DNA of 11,226 nt from an uncultured Erysipelotrichaceae bacterium (GCA_902766545.1 CACXEC010000008.1:1-11226), one strand, 5' to 3'. Shown: positions 1 to 5,807, counted from the first letter of the stretch. Translations and numbers: made by a program. The notes: generated from the letters alone by a model not told the origin.

Positions 1-570
1 TGGATTTTGAAATAAGGCTTCTCCATTTTTTTCTCTTTCTTCATTTAGTTTATTAAATGATGATAGTGGCATATAGATTTCTCCACGCACTTCAAGATCT
101 ACTTCTTTGTTAAGTCTCATAGGAATACTCTTAATAGTTTTTACATTGTGAGTAATATCTTCACCAACTGTACCATTACCACGGGTTGCGGCATACTTAA
201 AAATACCTTTTTCATACTGGATAGATACTGCTAAACCATCTATTTTAAGTTCACATACATAAGTGGGATTAGGAAACTCTTTACGAATTCTTTCATCAAA
301 TGCAACTATTTCAGATTCATTAAAAACATCTGCAATAGAAAACATAGGAACCTTATGAGTTACTTTTTGAAACTCACTAATGACTTCTCCACCAATTTTT
401 TCAGATGGAGAATCTGGTCTTTTAATTTCCGGGTATCTATTTTCTATATCTAAAAGTTCACTCATTAAATTATCATATTCCCTATCCGTAAGAGTTGGAT
501 TATCTAATGTATAATATTCATAATTAGCCTTTTCGATTAATTTAATAAGTTCATCATAACGTTCTTTCAT
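1..570 (-). CDS. ligA: NAD-dependent DNA ligase LigA, N-terminal part (gene runs off the window)
   Basis: The first 190 residues of the NAD+-dependent DNA ligase, which seals nicks in duplex DNA during replication and repair. Translation from the ATG at 568-570 gives MKERYDELIKLIEKANYEYY, the usual start of the Ia domain that binds NMN. The adenylation domain follows, with the nucleotide-accepting lysine in CELKIDG (K109), then TRGNGTVGEDIT (129-140) and VRGEIYMP (161-168). About 480 of the usual 660-670 residues lie beyond base 1, so the OB-fold, zinc finger, HhH and BRCT domains cannot be seen. The start is supported by AAGGTGA seven or so bases upstream. A promoter-like site lies just upstream at 590-618, so the gene need not depend on read-through from pcrA. 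What is seen of the protein is ordinary. Confidence 0.96.
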   Translation of the reverse strand, partial: MKERYDELIKLIEKANYEYYTLDNPTLTDREYDNLMSELLDIENRYPEIKRPDSPSEKIGGEVISEFQKVTHKVPMFSIADVFNESEIVAFDERIRKEFPNPTYVCELKIDGLAVSIQYEKGIFKYAATRGNGTVGEDITHNVKTIKSIPMRLNKEVDLEVRGEIYMPLSSFNKLNEEREKNGEALFQNP

Positions 571-589
571 AAGTTCACCTTCTATTAAT

Positions 590-618
590 ATTATACTAAA
601 AAAAAGGGGATTTATAAA
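590..618 (-). promoter_or_regulatory. Probable ligA promoter
   Basis: On the minus strand TTTATA (613-618) and TATAAT (590-595) are separated by 17 bases, about 20 bases ahead of the ligA start. The -10 is perfect and the -35 matches at four of six positions. The spacer holds CCCC followed by eight T. No TG extension is present, unlike most other promoters here. Confidence 0.55.
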
Positions 619-658
619 GATTACTTGAGTAAATAATAATATTTAATTCACAATAATA

Positions 659-686
659 TTGTAAAAATTAGGATATATGCTATAAT
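659..686 (+). promoter_or_regulatory. Promoter of the small antisense RNA
   Basis: TTGTAA (659-664), 16 bases, then TGC-TATAAT (extended -10, hexamer 681-686). This is one of the few convincing plus-strand promoters in the window. It starts a transcript at about 692-694 that runs towards the toxin-like gene. Confidence 0.75.
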
Positions 687-695
687 ATAAATAGA

Positions 696-706
696 AAGAG
701 AGAAAG
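696..706. repeat. 11-bp inverted repeat, left copy (partner 902-912)
   Basis: AAGAGAGAAAG here is the exact reverse complement of CTTTCTCTCTT at 902-912. The copies bracket the toxin-like transcription unit: one lies at the expected 5' end of the mRNA, the other near its likely 3' end. Both convergent transcripts therefore begin with almost the same GAGAGAAAG sequence. Confidence 0.8.
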
Positions 707-718
707 ACCCCCTGTGGT

Positions 719-734
719 CAGCCTCCCCTTTCGG
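719..734. repeat. Imperfect direct repeat in the antisense RNA (partner 850-863)
   Basis: CAGCCTCCCCTTTCGG aligns with CACCTCCATTTCAG at 850-863, which covers the toxin Shine-Dalgarno. Because the repeat is direct, the plus-strand RNA from here can pair with the minus-strand mRNA over there: about 13 pairs including one G-U, with two single-base bulges and one mismatch. Confidence 0.65.
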
Positions 735-742
735 TTTTGCGT

Positions 743-770
743 CACACAACTAAGGTTGTGTGGTTTTTTT
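743..770 (+). terminator. Intrinsic terminator of the antisense RNA
   Basis: CACACAAC (743-750), loop TAAG, GTTGTGTG (755-762), then G and seven T (764-770). A perfect 8-bp stem with a strong T tract on the plus strand. On the minus strand the hairpin has no T tract after it, so it is not clearly bidirectional. The toxin-like mRNA would have to end further on, perhaps at the GACC/GGTC hairpin and T/C-rich run near 695-719. Confidence 0.88.
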
Positions 771-843
771 ATTTAAATAATATTACTATTAAGATAAATA
801 AAAGTGTAAGTATTATTATCTGATTAAAAATCTTTTGATTCAT
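769..843 (-). CDS. 24-aa hydrophobic peptide, putative type I toxin
   Basis: ATG at 841-843, TAA at 769-771. The Shine-Dalgarno GGAGG (852-856) lies eight bases ahead of the start, ideal spacing. The peptide begins MNQKIFNQ, continues with an uninterrupted core of I, L, F, V and one T (residues 9-23), and ends in a lone K. That is a single membrane-spanning helix with almost nothing else, as in type I toxins that insert in the inner membrane. It lacks the proline, VG and charged tail typical of Fst, and I cannot assign it to TxpA, Bsr, Ldr or Fst by sequence. The case for a real gene rests on its promoter (921-950), its ribosome binding site, the leader hairpin masking that site, and the convergent antisense RNA. 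Toxicity is inferred. Confidence 0.72.
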   Translation of the reverse strand: MNQKIFNQIIILTLLFILIVILFK

Positions 844-849
844 ACTTAT

Positions 850-863
850 CACCTCCATTTCAG
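850..863. repeat. Imperfect direct repeat over the toxin Shine-Dalgarno (partner 719-734)
   Basis: CACCTCCATTTCAG on the plus strand; the mRNA carries its complement, including GGAGG. The antisense RNA has a near copy at 719-734 and so is complementary to this site in trans. Confidence 0.65.
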
Positions 864-886
864 AATAAAAAGTATTCCGAAAGGAG
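853..886 (-). promoter_or_regulatory. mRNA leader hairpin that hides the toxin Shine-Dalgarno
   Basis: In the minus-strand RNA the arm CUCCUUUCGGAAUA (873-886) pairs with UAUUCUGAAA (858-867) across the loop CUUUU (868-872). Past a single bulged U (857), CUCC pairs with GGAG of the ribosome binding site (853-856). The stem has 14 pairs with one G-U. Masking of the ribosome binding site in the primary transcript is a known safeguard of type I toxin mRNAs. The fold was drawn by hand, without energy calculation. Confidence 0.75.
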
Positions 887-901
887 AAACCAACACATAA
901 A

Positions 902-912
902 CTTTCTCTCTT
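902..912. repeat. 11-bp inverted repeat, right copy (partner 696-706)
   Basis: CTTTCTCTCTT, reverse complement of 696-706. In the toxin-like mRNA it is read as AAGAGAGAAAG at the extreme 5' end and could pair with the 3' end of the same molecule if transcription runs to about 696. Confidence 0.8.
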
Positions 913-920
913 AAATTAAT

Positions 921-950
921 ATTATATATATTCATTTTATTTTAAGTCAA
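921..950 (-). promoter_or_regulatory. Promoter of the toxin-like gene
   Basis: TTGACT (945-950), 18 bases, TATAAT (921-926) on the minus strand; expected start near 913. It lies only a few bases beyond the long terminator at 954-1000, so the toxin-like gene is a separate transcription unit shielded from the ATPase cassette. The leader would be about 70 nt, long enough for the hairpin at 853-886. Confidence 0.75.
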
Positions 951-953
951 TAT

Positions 954-1000
954 AAAACTGTACGCAATCCTAGATAAATACTAGGTTTGCATACAGTTTT
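954..1000 (-). terminator. Long terminator hairpin after the ATPase cassette
   Basis: Arms of 20 bases (954-973 and 981-1000) around a 7-base loop. In the minus-strand RNA there is one G-U and one A-A mismatch, followed by TTTTATA. The plus-strand reading has a C-A mismatch at the G-U position, so the hairpin is tighter on the minus strand. It also has T5 on the plus side and may work both ways. It ends 17 bases after the ATPase stop codon. Confidence 0.85.
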
Positions 1001-1017
1001 TAAAAATTTGTATTATA

Positions 1018-1872
1018 TTATTCATTAAATTCATTTTCATTTTCTTTAAAGAAATTATAATATACTTTTACATTTCCCAGTTCATTCCACTTTTTAGTTC
1101 TTACAGGTATTTCATCTAAATCATAAATTAATGCTTCGTTTAGGTTAAGTAAAAATGGACTATGCGTTGAAATAATAAATTGACAATTATAAAATCTTGC
1201 AGAATCTTCAATAAATTGTTTTAGTTTTAATTGGTTTTCTGCTGATAAACTATTTTCAGGTTCATCTAATATGTATATACCATTTTCTTTAATATCTTGT
1301 TCCCAAAACATTAAGGCAGATTCTCCGTTAGATTGCTCAACTATATTGTTGTTCATCAGCCTATCTCTTATATATGATGACATAGTTTTGTGTCTGGCAT
1401 CGTACTGATCTTTTAGTGCTTCATGTTCTTCGATGGAAAAATCTTCACTATTATATTTATTATTTAAAAATTCTTTAGTTAAAGTATTTTTTCTTCTATT
1501 TACATTCGCGTTTATTGCCCTTATATCCAATAAGTAATCAAATACATCATCACTTGAAATAAATTTAATTTCTTCTGGTTCTTCATAATTTAGATCCATT
1601 TTACAATATTCTACATATTTATCAAAGAATACACCTTTATTAATGGTTGTTTTTCTTGATGCATTTAATTTATTACCTATTATATTTAAAAGAGTAGTTT
1701 TACCTGAACCATTTCCACCATAAAAGATAGTTATTGGTTCAAAGTATATTTCTTCAAACTTTTTAGGAGGAAATATCCCAAGTGGATAATGATTATTAAA
1801 TATTCTTCGACTATCTAAGCAGAATTCCTCCTTTTGTTCATTTAAAATTTGAAAGTGTTTTAAATAAATCAT
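1018..1872 (-). CDS. ABC/AAA-type ATPase, OLD/SMC-like single-chain ATPase (COG3910-like)
   Basis: A 284-residue soluble P-loop ATPase of the ABC/SMC-type AAA group. Motifs in order: Walker A GGNGSGKTT (52-60), ABC-type signature SNGES (181-185), Walker B YILDEPE (200-206), a D-loop-like SLSAENQ (208-214), and the switch histidine in STHSPF (235-240). All catalytic positions look intact. About 100 residues between Walker A and the signature (80-178) are charged and probably helical, too short for a long SMC coiled coil. No nuclease, TOPRIM or membrane segment is seen, so it probably energises a partner. The start is supported by GAGG eight bases upstream, abutting the stop of the 211-aa gene, so the pair is translationally coupled. 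Such lone ATPases are widespread; some work in defence or DNA transactions, but the role of this one is unknown. Confidence 0.88.
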   Translation of the reverse strand: MIYLKHFQILNEQKEEFCLDSRRIFNNHYPLGIFPPKKFEEIYFEPITIFYGGNGSGKTTLLNIIGNKLNASRKTTINKGVFFDKYVEYCKMDLNYEEPEEIKFISSDDVFDYLLDIRAINANVNRRKNTLTKEFLNNKYNSEDFSIEEHEALKDQYDARHKTMSSYIRDRLMNNNIVEQSNGESALMFWEQDIKENGIYILDEPENSLSAENQLKLKQFIEDSARFYNCQFIISTHSPFLLNLNEALIYDLDEIPVRTKKWNELGNVKVYYNFFKENENEFNE

Positions 1873-1880
1873 AATGCCTC

Positions 1881-2516
1881 CTATAAATGTTTAGTATAAC
1901 TTGGAACAGGTCTATATTCTCCGTCAGATGATTCTATTACTTCACTAATATTTAACCCAATATCCTTTGTAGGAAAAACAGGTAATTTATAGAATTTTCC
2001 ATCAGCAAAATATAACTTAGAAACTCGATGTAATTTAAAGCCTCTATTTAGGTAATCGATAAATCTTTTTTCACAATCACTTTGAGCGGTTAAAATAATT
2101 CCATCACCAGAGAAATTCACAAGACTGTAATTAGAGTATCTAATTAAAAAGTCAGTAACTATTTCCCCAAACTGCATAGCTCTAGGGTCTAATTCAGCTT
2201 TTGTTTTAAGCTTACGTGAATATTGTTTAAATTGATAATCCCAAAGAGAGGTTTCAACTACTATTATGGAAAGTAATTCATCAAGCGGCATGGTATCATT
2301 CACTGGTAAGTACCATTTATATTCTGGATAGAACTTTCTTACAAATTTATAAAATATCCATACTATTTCTATGTCTTTCTTTATTTCTTCTCTAATAAGT
2401 AAATTCAAAAAATACCATTCATGAGGAATATTAATGTTTCGATATTGACCAATGAGAATTTCATTGATAAATTCATGTGTTACTATTCCAGATTTATCAC
2501 CATCAGCTTTGTACAT
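1881..2516 (-). CDS. Unrecognised 211-aa protein, first gene of the ATPase cassette
   Basis: I do not recognise a family. The protein is soluble by eye, with no signal peptide or convincing membrane segment. The first half is rich in aromatic and charged residues (for example EIVWIFYKFVRKFYPEYKWY, 50-69) and looks helical. The C-terminal part, from about 130, has short strand-like hydrophobic runs such as SLVNF and GIILTA and ends in a polar tail. Only one cysteine and a few scattered histidines are present, so no obvious metal site. The start has AGAGG close upstream and its own extended -10 promoter at 2541-2569, within 60 bases of the pcrA stop. The stop lies 8 bases before the ATPase start, which suggests that the two proteins work together, for instance as ATPase plus effector or adaptor. 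That role is inference from coupling alone. Confidence 0.82.
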   Translation of the reverse strand: MYKADGDKSGIVTHEFINEILIGQYRNINIPHEWYFLNLLIREEIKKDIEIVWIFYKFVRKFYPEYKWYLPVNDTMPLDELLSIIVVETSLWDYQFKQYSRKLKTKAELDPRAMQFGEIVTDFLIRYSNYSLVNFSGDGIILTAQSDCEKRFIDYLNRGFKLHRVSKLYFADGKFYKLPVFPTKDIGLNISEVIESSDGEYRPVPSYTKHL

Positions 2517-2540
2517 AATTATTCCTCTTTCTAGTTGAAT

Positions 2541-2569
2541 ACTATAGCATTAATTTTTATGCTAAGCAA
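2541..2569 (-). promoter_or_regulatory. Promoter of the ATPase cassette, with a palindrome in the spacer
   Basis: TTGCTT (2564-2569), 17 bases, TGC-TATAGT (extended -10, hexamer 2541-2546). The spacer and the edge of the -10 hold AGCAT and ATGCT (2546-2563) as inverted arms eight bases apart, a possible operator. The -35 starts four bases past the pcrA stop codon, so the cassette can be expressed independently of pcrA. Confidence 0.7.
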
Positions 2570-2572
2570 TAC

Positions 2573-4654
2573 TTATGATATTTTAGTAATACTTTTATGA
2601 TTCTTCATAAGCTTTTTAATACCTGTTTTAAATGCGACTTCAATAAGTGAACCATCTACTTTAGTAACTGCTCCAATACCATATTGTTCATGCTGGATGA
2701 CACTTCCCTTTACAATATCATTATTATCTTCTGTATACATTGATTTTTTATCAATCATTTTTATTTCTTTTTCGGCCGATTCGTTCTTTTCTAAGAGATT
2801 TGGATTAATTTCAGCAATAAATCTTGATGGCATATTCATGTTATCTTTACCATAAAGCATTCTTCTTTTGGCATTTGTAATATATAATCTTTCTTTGGCT
2901 CTAGTTATTCCTACGTAGCATAGTCTTCTTTCTTCTTCAAGGTTATCTTCCATTAAAGACATATTATGTGGAAATATTCCTTCTTCCATGCCTACTAAAA
3001 ATACTACTGGGAATTCTAGTCCTTTTGCACTATGTAAAGTCATAAGTGTAACCGCATTGCCATCTTCTGTATGATTAGATATATCAGATATTAAAGATAC
3101 TTCTTCTAAAAAATCTCCTAAATTTACAGATCCTGTTCTTTCCTCAAAAGATGCTGTTATTGATTTAAATTCCATTAAGTATTCAAGTCTAGTTTCATCT
3201 TCTATAGCTTTACTTGATTCAAGTTCTTTTTTAATACCTGTTTTATCTAAAACCTCATCTATTAGCTCTGTAAGAGACAAGCTTTCACTTCTTTTGATTA
3301 AATCTTCAATTAAGCTTTTAAATTCCAATTCTTTCTTTGAAGATAATGCTTCAAACATGGTTATATTATTATCACGAGCTCTTTGTTCTAGTTCACTTAG
3401 ACTAGAATCTCCTATACCTCTTTTTGGTACATTAATAATTCTTCTTAAGCTGATTTCATCTTGAGGATTATAAATTAATCTTAAATAGCTAATTAAGTCT
3501 TTAATTTCTTTACGATTATAGAAATAATAACTACCAAATACTTTATATGGCGTACCTTTATTTAGAAACACTTCTTCGATAGCACGAGATTGAGCATTAG
3601 TTCGATATAAAAGTGCAATATCACAATAATTGTATCCTTTGATTATTAAATCATTAATTTCATCAATTATTAAAGATATTTCATGTTTTTCATCATAACT
3701 TCTTAAATACTTAATCTTAACTCCTTCGCCTTTATCTGAATAAAGACGTAAATCTTTTCTTTCTTTATTATTTTTTATTACTTCATTAGCAGCTTCTAAA
3801 ATAGTATTAGTACTTCGATAATTATGTTCTAATTTTATTACTTTAGCATTTTTAAAGTCTTGTTCAAAATTAATTATATTACGATAATCTGCTTGTCTAA
3901 AAGCATAAATACTTTGATTCATATCTCCAACTACAAATATATTTTTATACTTATTAGCAAGCAGTATAGATAGTTTATATTGAACGGGATTTGTATCTTG
4001 GTATTCGTCTATTAAAATATACTTAAATCTATCTTGATAGTGTTCTAAAATTTCAGGATGTTTGGTAAATAGCCTTACTGGTAATAGAAGTAAATCATCA
4101 AAATCAACTGAAGCACTTTCTATTAATTTTTGATTATACTTATGGTAAATTTCAACTATAGTTTTATCCATTGGGGTATTAAATAGTTTATCGAGTTCTG
4201 TATCAGATAACATTTGATTTTTAATAAAACTAATTCTATTACGAATATATGATGGATTATACTGTTTAGGATCTAAGTTCATATCTTTAAGAATTTTTTT
4301 AATAACGACTGTAGTATCATCACTATCTACTATAGTAAAATTATTTGGTAAATTAAAATATTCATTATTTTCACGAATAATTCTAAGACCTAGAGAGTGA
4401 AAGGTTCCTATAAAGCTTTTAACATCTTTAACTATTAGATTAACTCTATCTCGCATTTCTTTAGCAGCTTTATTGGTAAAAGTTATTGCTAGGATATTAT
4501 AATCATTTATACCTTCACTTATAAGATAAGCTATTCTGGTTGTTAATACTTTAGTTTTACCTGAACCAGCTCCTGCCATTACCAATACTGGGCCTTCTAT
4601 TTGCTTTACAGCTTCAATTTGTTCTTTATTTAATTTGTTTAATAAATCATTCAT
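2573..4654 (-). CDS. pcrA: ATP-dependent DNA helicase PcrA (UvrD/Rep family)
   Basis: Superfamily 1A 3'-5' DNA helicase of 693 residues, used in repair and in clearing transcription and replication conflicts. The helicase motifs are complete and in order: Q-motif and NKEQ near the start, Walker A AGAGSGKT (27-34), motif Ia TFTNKAAKEM (58-67), Walker B DEYQD (216-220), motif III GDMNQSIYAFRQAD (243-256), motif IV HNYRST (277-282), motif V TLHSAKGLEFP and motif VI YVGITRAKERL. The last 45 or so residues (VIQHEQYGIGAVTKVDG...) form the Tudor-like tail typical of PcrA, which in relatives contacts RNA polymerase. Length is slightly below the usual 720-740. AGAGGT precedes the ATG at 4652-4654. PcrA commonly sits next to LigA; here the partner gene is about 2 kb further along. 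This is the housekeeping helicase, not a reduced defence version. Confidence 0.97.
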   Translation of the reverse strand: MNDLLNKLNKEQIEAVKQIEGPVLVMAGAGSGKTKVLTTRIAYLISEGINDYNILAITFTNKAAKEMRDRVNLIVKDVKSFIGTFHSLGLRIIRENNEYFNLPNNFTIVDSDDTTVVIKKILKDMNLDPKQYNPSYIRNRISFIKNQMLSDTELDKLFNTPMDKTIVEIYHKYNQKLIESASVDFDDLLLLPVRLFTKHPEILEHYQDRFKYILIDEYQDTNPVQYKLSILLANKYKNIFVVGDMNQSIYAFRQADYRNIINFEQDFKNAKVIKLEHNYRSTNTILEAANEVIKNNKERKDLRLYSDKGEGVKIKYLRSYDEKHEISLIIDEINDLIIKGYNYCDIALLYRTNAQSRAIEEVFLNKGTPYKVFGSYYFYNRKEIKDLISYLRLIYNPQDEISLRRIINVPKRGIGDSSLSELEQRARDNNITMFEALSSKKELEFKSLIEDLIKRSESLSLTELIDEVLDKTGIKKELESSKAIEDETRLEYLMEFKSITASFEERTGSVNLGDFLEEVSLISDISNHTEDGNAVTLMTLHSAKGLEFPVVFLVGMEEGIFPHNMSLMEDNLEEERRLCYVGITRAKERLYITNAKRRMLYGKDNMNMPSRFIAEINPNLLEKNESAEKEIKMIDKKSMYTEDNNDIVKGSVIQHEQYGIGAVTKVDGSLIEVAFKTGIKKLMKNHKSITKIS

Positions 4655-4677
4655 ATTTTACCTCTTAATGTAAAATA

Positions 4678-4706
4678 ATTATAACACATTTTTTTAAAAA
4701 TTGGCA
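4678..4706 (-). promoter_or_regulatory. pcrA promoter (extended -10)
   Basis: TGT-TATAAT with the hexamer at 4678-4683, and 17 bases upstream a weak -35 TGCCAA (4701-4706). The poor -35 is probably compensated by the TG extension. It begins just after the terminator of the preceding gene. Confidence 0.6.
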
Positions 4707-4728
4707 GCAGAAAGCAAACAAATGTATT

Positions 4729-4749
4729 AAAAAAACACCTATAGGTGTT
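4729..4749 (-). terminator. Terminator of the XRE/ImmA-like gene, overlapping its stop codon
   Basis: Minus-strand AACACC-TATA-GGTGTT followed by T run (plus-strand A run 4729-4735). The upstream arm (4744-4749) includes two bases of the TAA stop at 4748-4750. Confidence 0.9.
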
Positions 4750-5719
4750 AAATATATTTTTCTAAGTCTTTTATTTGACCTAAAGCGTATAATTTATATA
4801 CTAATTTTTTATAGTTTCTTGCTTGTTCAAGGTATATTTGTTCTTTAATATTATTCTTATTGATATATATATTTGTGTATTTAGCATTACTTGGAGTAAT
4901 TATTTCACACATTTGTAGACGTTTAATTATGTTTTTATAACTTACTTTATAAAGGCTACTAAATATTTCAATTTCTTTAAAATCAATCTTAGAACGTATA
5001 GGACCAAATTCATTAATTAATGCATGCTTTGGAATAAGCAAACACTCTGCAAACCTTGTAGTTATTGCATCTTTATTAAGTGGTGCTTGGATTAATAGTT
5101 CACCTAGAAATTTAGCTATATTAAATCTCTGATCATAACCATTATCTTCTTCTAATACTACAATAACAGGAATATTATTAATATTTTCATAAAATCCAAC
5201 AAAACGATTAGTTATCTCATTTTTAGGGATGGTAATAATCATTATTCCATTACTTTCTAATAAATATATTAAATCAGATATTGGATTATCTATTGGTAAT
5301 GTAAAGAAGATTCTAAGTTTTGTTGCTAAACTTTCAGCACCTTCTAAGCTATTAATTATATGAATTCCAAATTTATTTTGAAGTTTAATATCAGATAATG
5401 ATAATAGTTCAAAATAATTATTAATTTTTTCTTTAATAATAGTTTTAATTTTAGTTGCTGTTATTTCAGATGTACGTGGTAAACATTTAAAGTTAGTAAA
5501 CTTAATATCATTATCTTTATCAGTGTCTAGCAAATCATCTAAAGTGGTTTTATATATTTCTGCCAATTGTTTTAATTTTTCTAATGATGGATTAACAATA
5601 TTTCTTTCATATTTTAATAAGCCTGGTGCCGAAATATGTATCATTTTTCCAGCTTCAGCTAAGGTTAAATTATTCTTTAATCTATATGCTTTTAAATTTT
5701 CACCAACTGTTTTACCCAT
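4748..5719 (-). CDS. XRE-family regulator with a degenerate ImmA/IrrE-like (pseudo-metallopeptidase) domain
   Basis: A 323-residue two-domain protein. Residues 5-62 are a helix-turn-helix of the Cro/C1 (XRE) type: LKAYRLKNNLTLAEAGKMIHISAPGLLKYERN and a following helix. From about 120 the pattern is that of the COG2856 (DUF955, ImmA/IrrE) domain: the helical LATKLR...ISDLIYLLESNGIMIITI lead-in, strands around 174-190, then QRFNIAKFLGELLI (197-210), TRFAECLLIP (221-230) and a helical end. In active members the helix reads RFTxAHELGHxxL. Here the HELGH positions are K203-F-L-G-E207, so both zinc histidines and the catalytic glutamate are lost, while E225 of the third-ligand helix remains. It probably regulates transcription and may sense a ligand instead of cutting protein. 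GGAGG precedes the start, with promoter at 5754-5782. Transcribed alone. Confidence 0.85.
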   Translation of the reverse strand: MGKTVGENLKAYRLKNNLTLAEAGKMIHISAPGLLKYERNIVNPSLEKLKQLAEIYKTTLDDLLDTDKDNDIKFTNFKCLPRTSEITATKIKTIIKEKINNYFELLSLSDIKLQNKFGIHIINSLEGAESLATKLRIFFTLPIDNPISDLIYLLESNGIMIITIPKNEITNRFVGFYENINNIPVIVVLEEDNGYDQRFNIAKFLGELLIQAPLNKDAITTRFAECLLIPKHALINEFGPIRSKIDFKEIEIFSSLYKVSYKNIIKRLQMCEIITPSNAKYTNIYINKNNIKEQIYLEQARNYKKLVYKLYALGQIKDLEKYI

Positions 5720-5753
5720 ATTATTTCCTCCACGTTAATATTTTCTTAATATA

Positions 5754-5782
5754 ATTCTAGCATGTTAACTTTGCATTGTAAA
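5754..5782 (-). promoter_or_regulatory. Promoter of the XRE/ImmA-like gene
   Basis: TTTACA (5777-5782), 17 bases, TGC-TAGAAT (extended -10, hexamer 5754-5759). A palindromic element at 5787-5807 lies directly upstream of the -35. Confidence 0.7.
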
Positions 5783-5783
5783 G

Positions 5784-5807
5784 AAAAAATGTACATTTAG
5801 TACATTT
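5784..5807 (-). terminator. Weak pheT terminator that may double as a regulator operator
   Basis: Minus-strand AAATGTAC-TAAAT-GTACATTT (arms 5800-5807 and 5787-5794), then T-rich sequence. The stem is 8 bp but AT-rich, so termination may be partial. The first arm overlaps the pheT stop codon at 5806-5808. The same bases form the 12-bp palindrome AAATGTACATTT plus a second AAATGTAC, placed just upstream of the XRE gene -35, where an autoregulatory operator could lie. Either role is possible. Confidence 0.55.

Larger units (their letters stand above)
693..770 (+). ncRNA. Small antisense RNA, putative type I antitoxin
   Basis: Inferred transcript of about 78 nt, from the promoter at 659-686 to the terminator at 743-770. 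It contains no start codon followed by a useful reading frame with a ribosome binding site. It converges on the 24-codon toxin-like gene, whose stop lies at its 3' end, so the two RNAs would be complementary across the toxin 3' UTR. Bases 719-734 are a second, imperfect region of complementarity to the toxin Shine-Dalgarno (850-863). A short hairpin GACC/GGTC can form near the 5' end (706-719). Size and layout match RNA II of the par/fst family, which is about 65 nt. Function is inferred from layout; no sequence match to a named RNA family is claimed. Confidence 0.72.

Noticed and set aside
769..843. Calling the small peptide Fst or TxpA by name
   Set aside because: The layout resembles par/fst, but the peptide lacks the proline, VG and charged tail of Fst and the length of TxpA. 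Only a descriptive name is supported.
696..912. Mini transposable element bounded by 11-bp inverted repeats
   Set aside because: No flanking target duplication is apparent, and the arms coincide with transcript ends, which the toxin-antitoxin reading explains better.
1018..4654. Gabija-like defence pair (ATPase next to a UvrD-type helicase)
   Set aside because: The ATPase lacks the TOPRIM nuclease domain of GajA, and the helicase is a complete housekeeping PcrA with the C-terminal Tudor-like tail. The cassette also has its own promoter, separate from pcrA.
5523..5738. Plus-strand frame of 71 codons opposite the XRE gene
   Set aside because: It is a shadow of the XRE/ImmA-like gene; no ribosome site or promoter, and the composition is that of a reversed coding frame.
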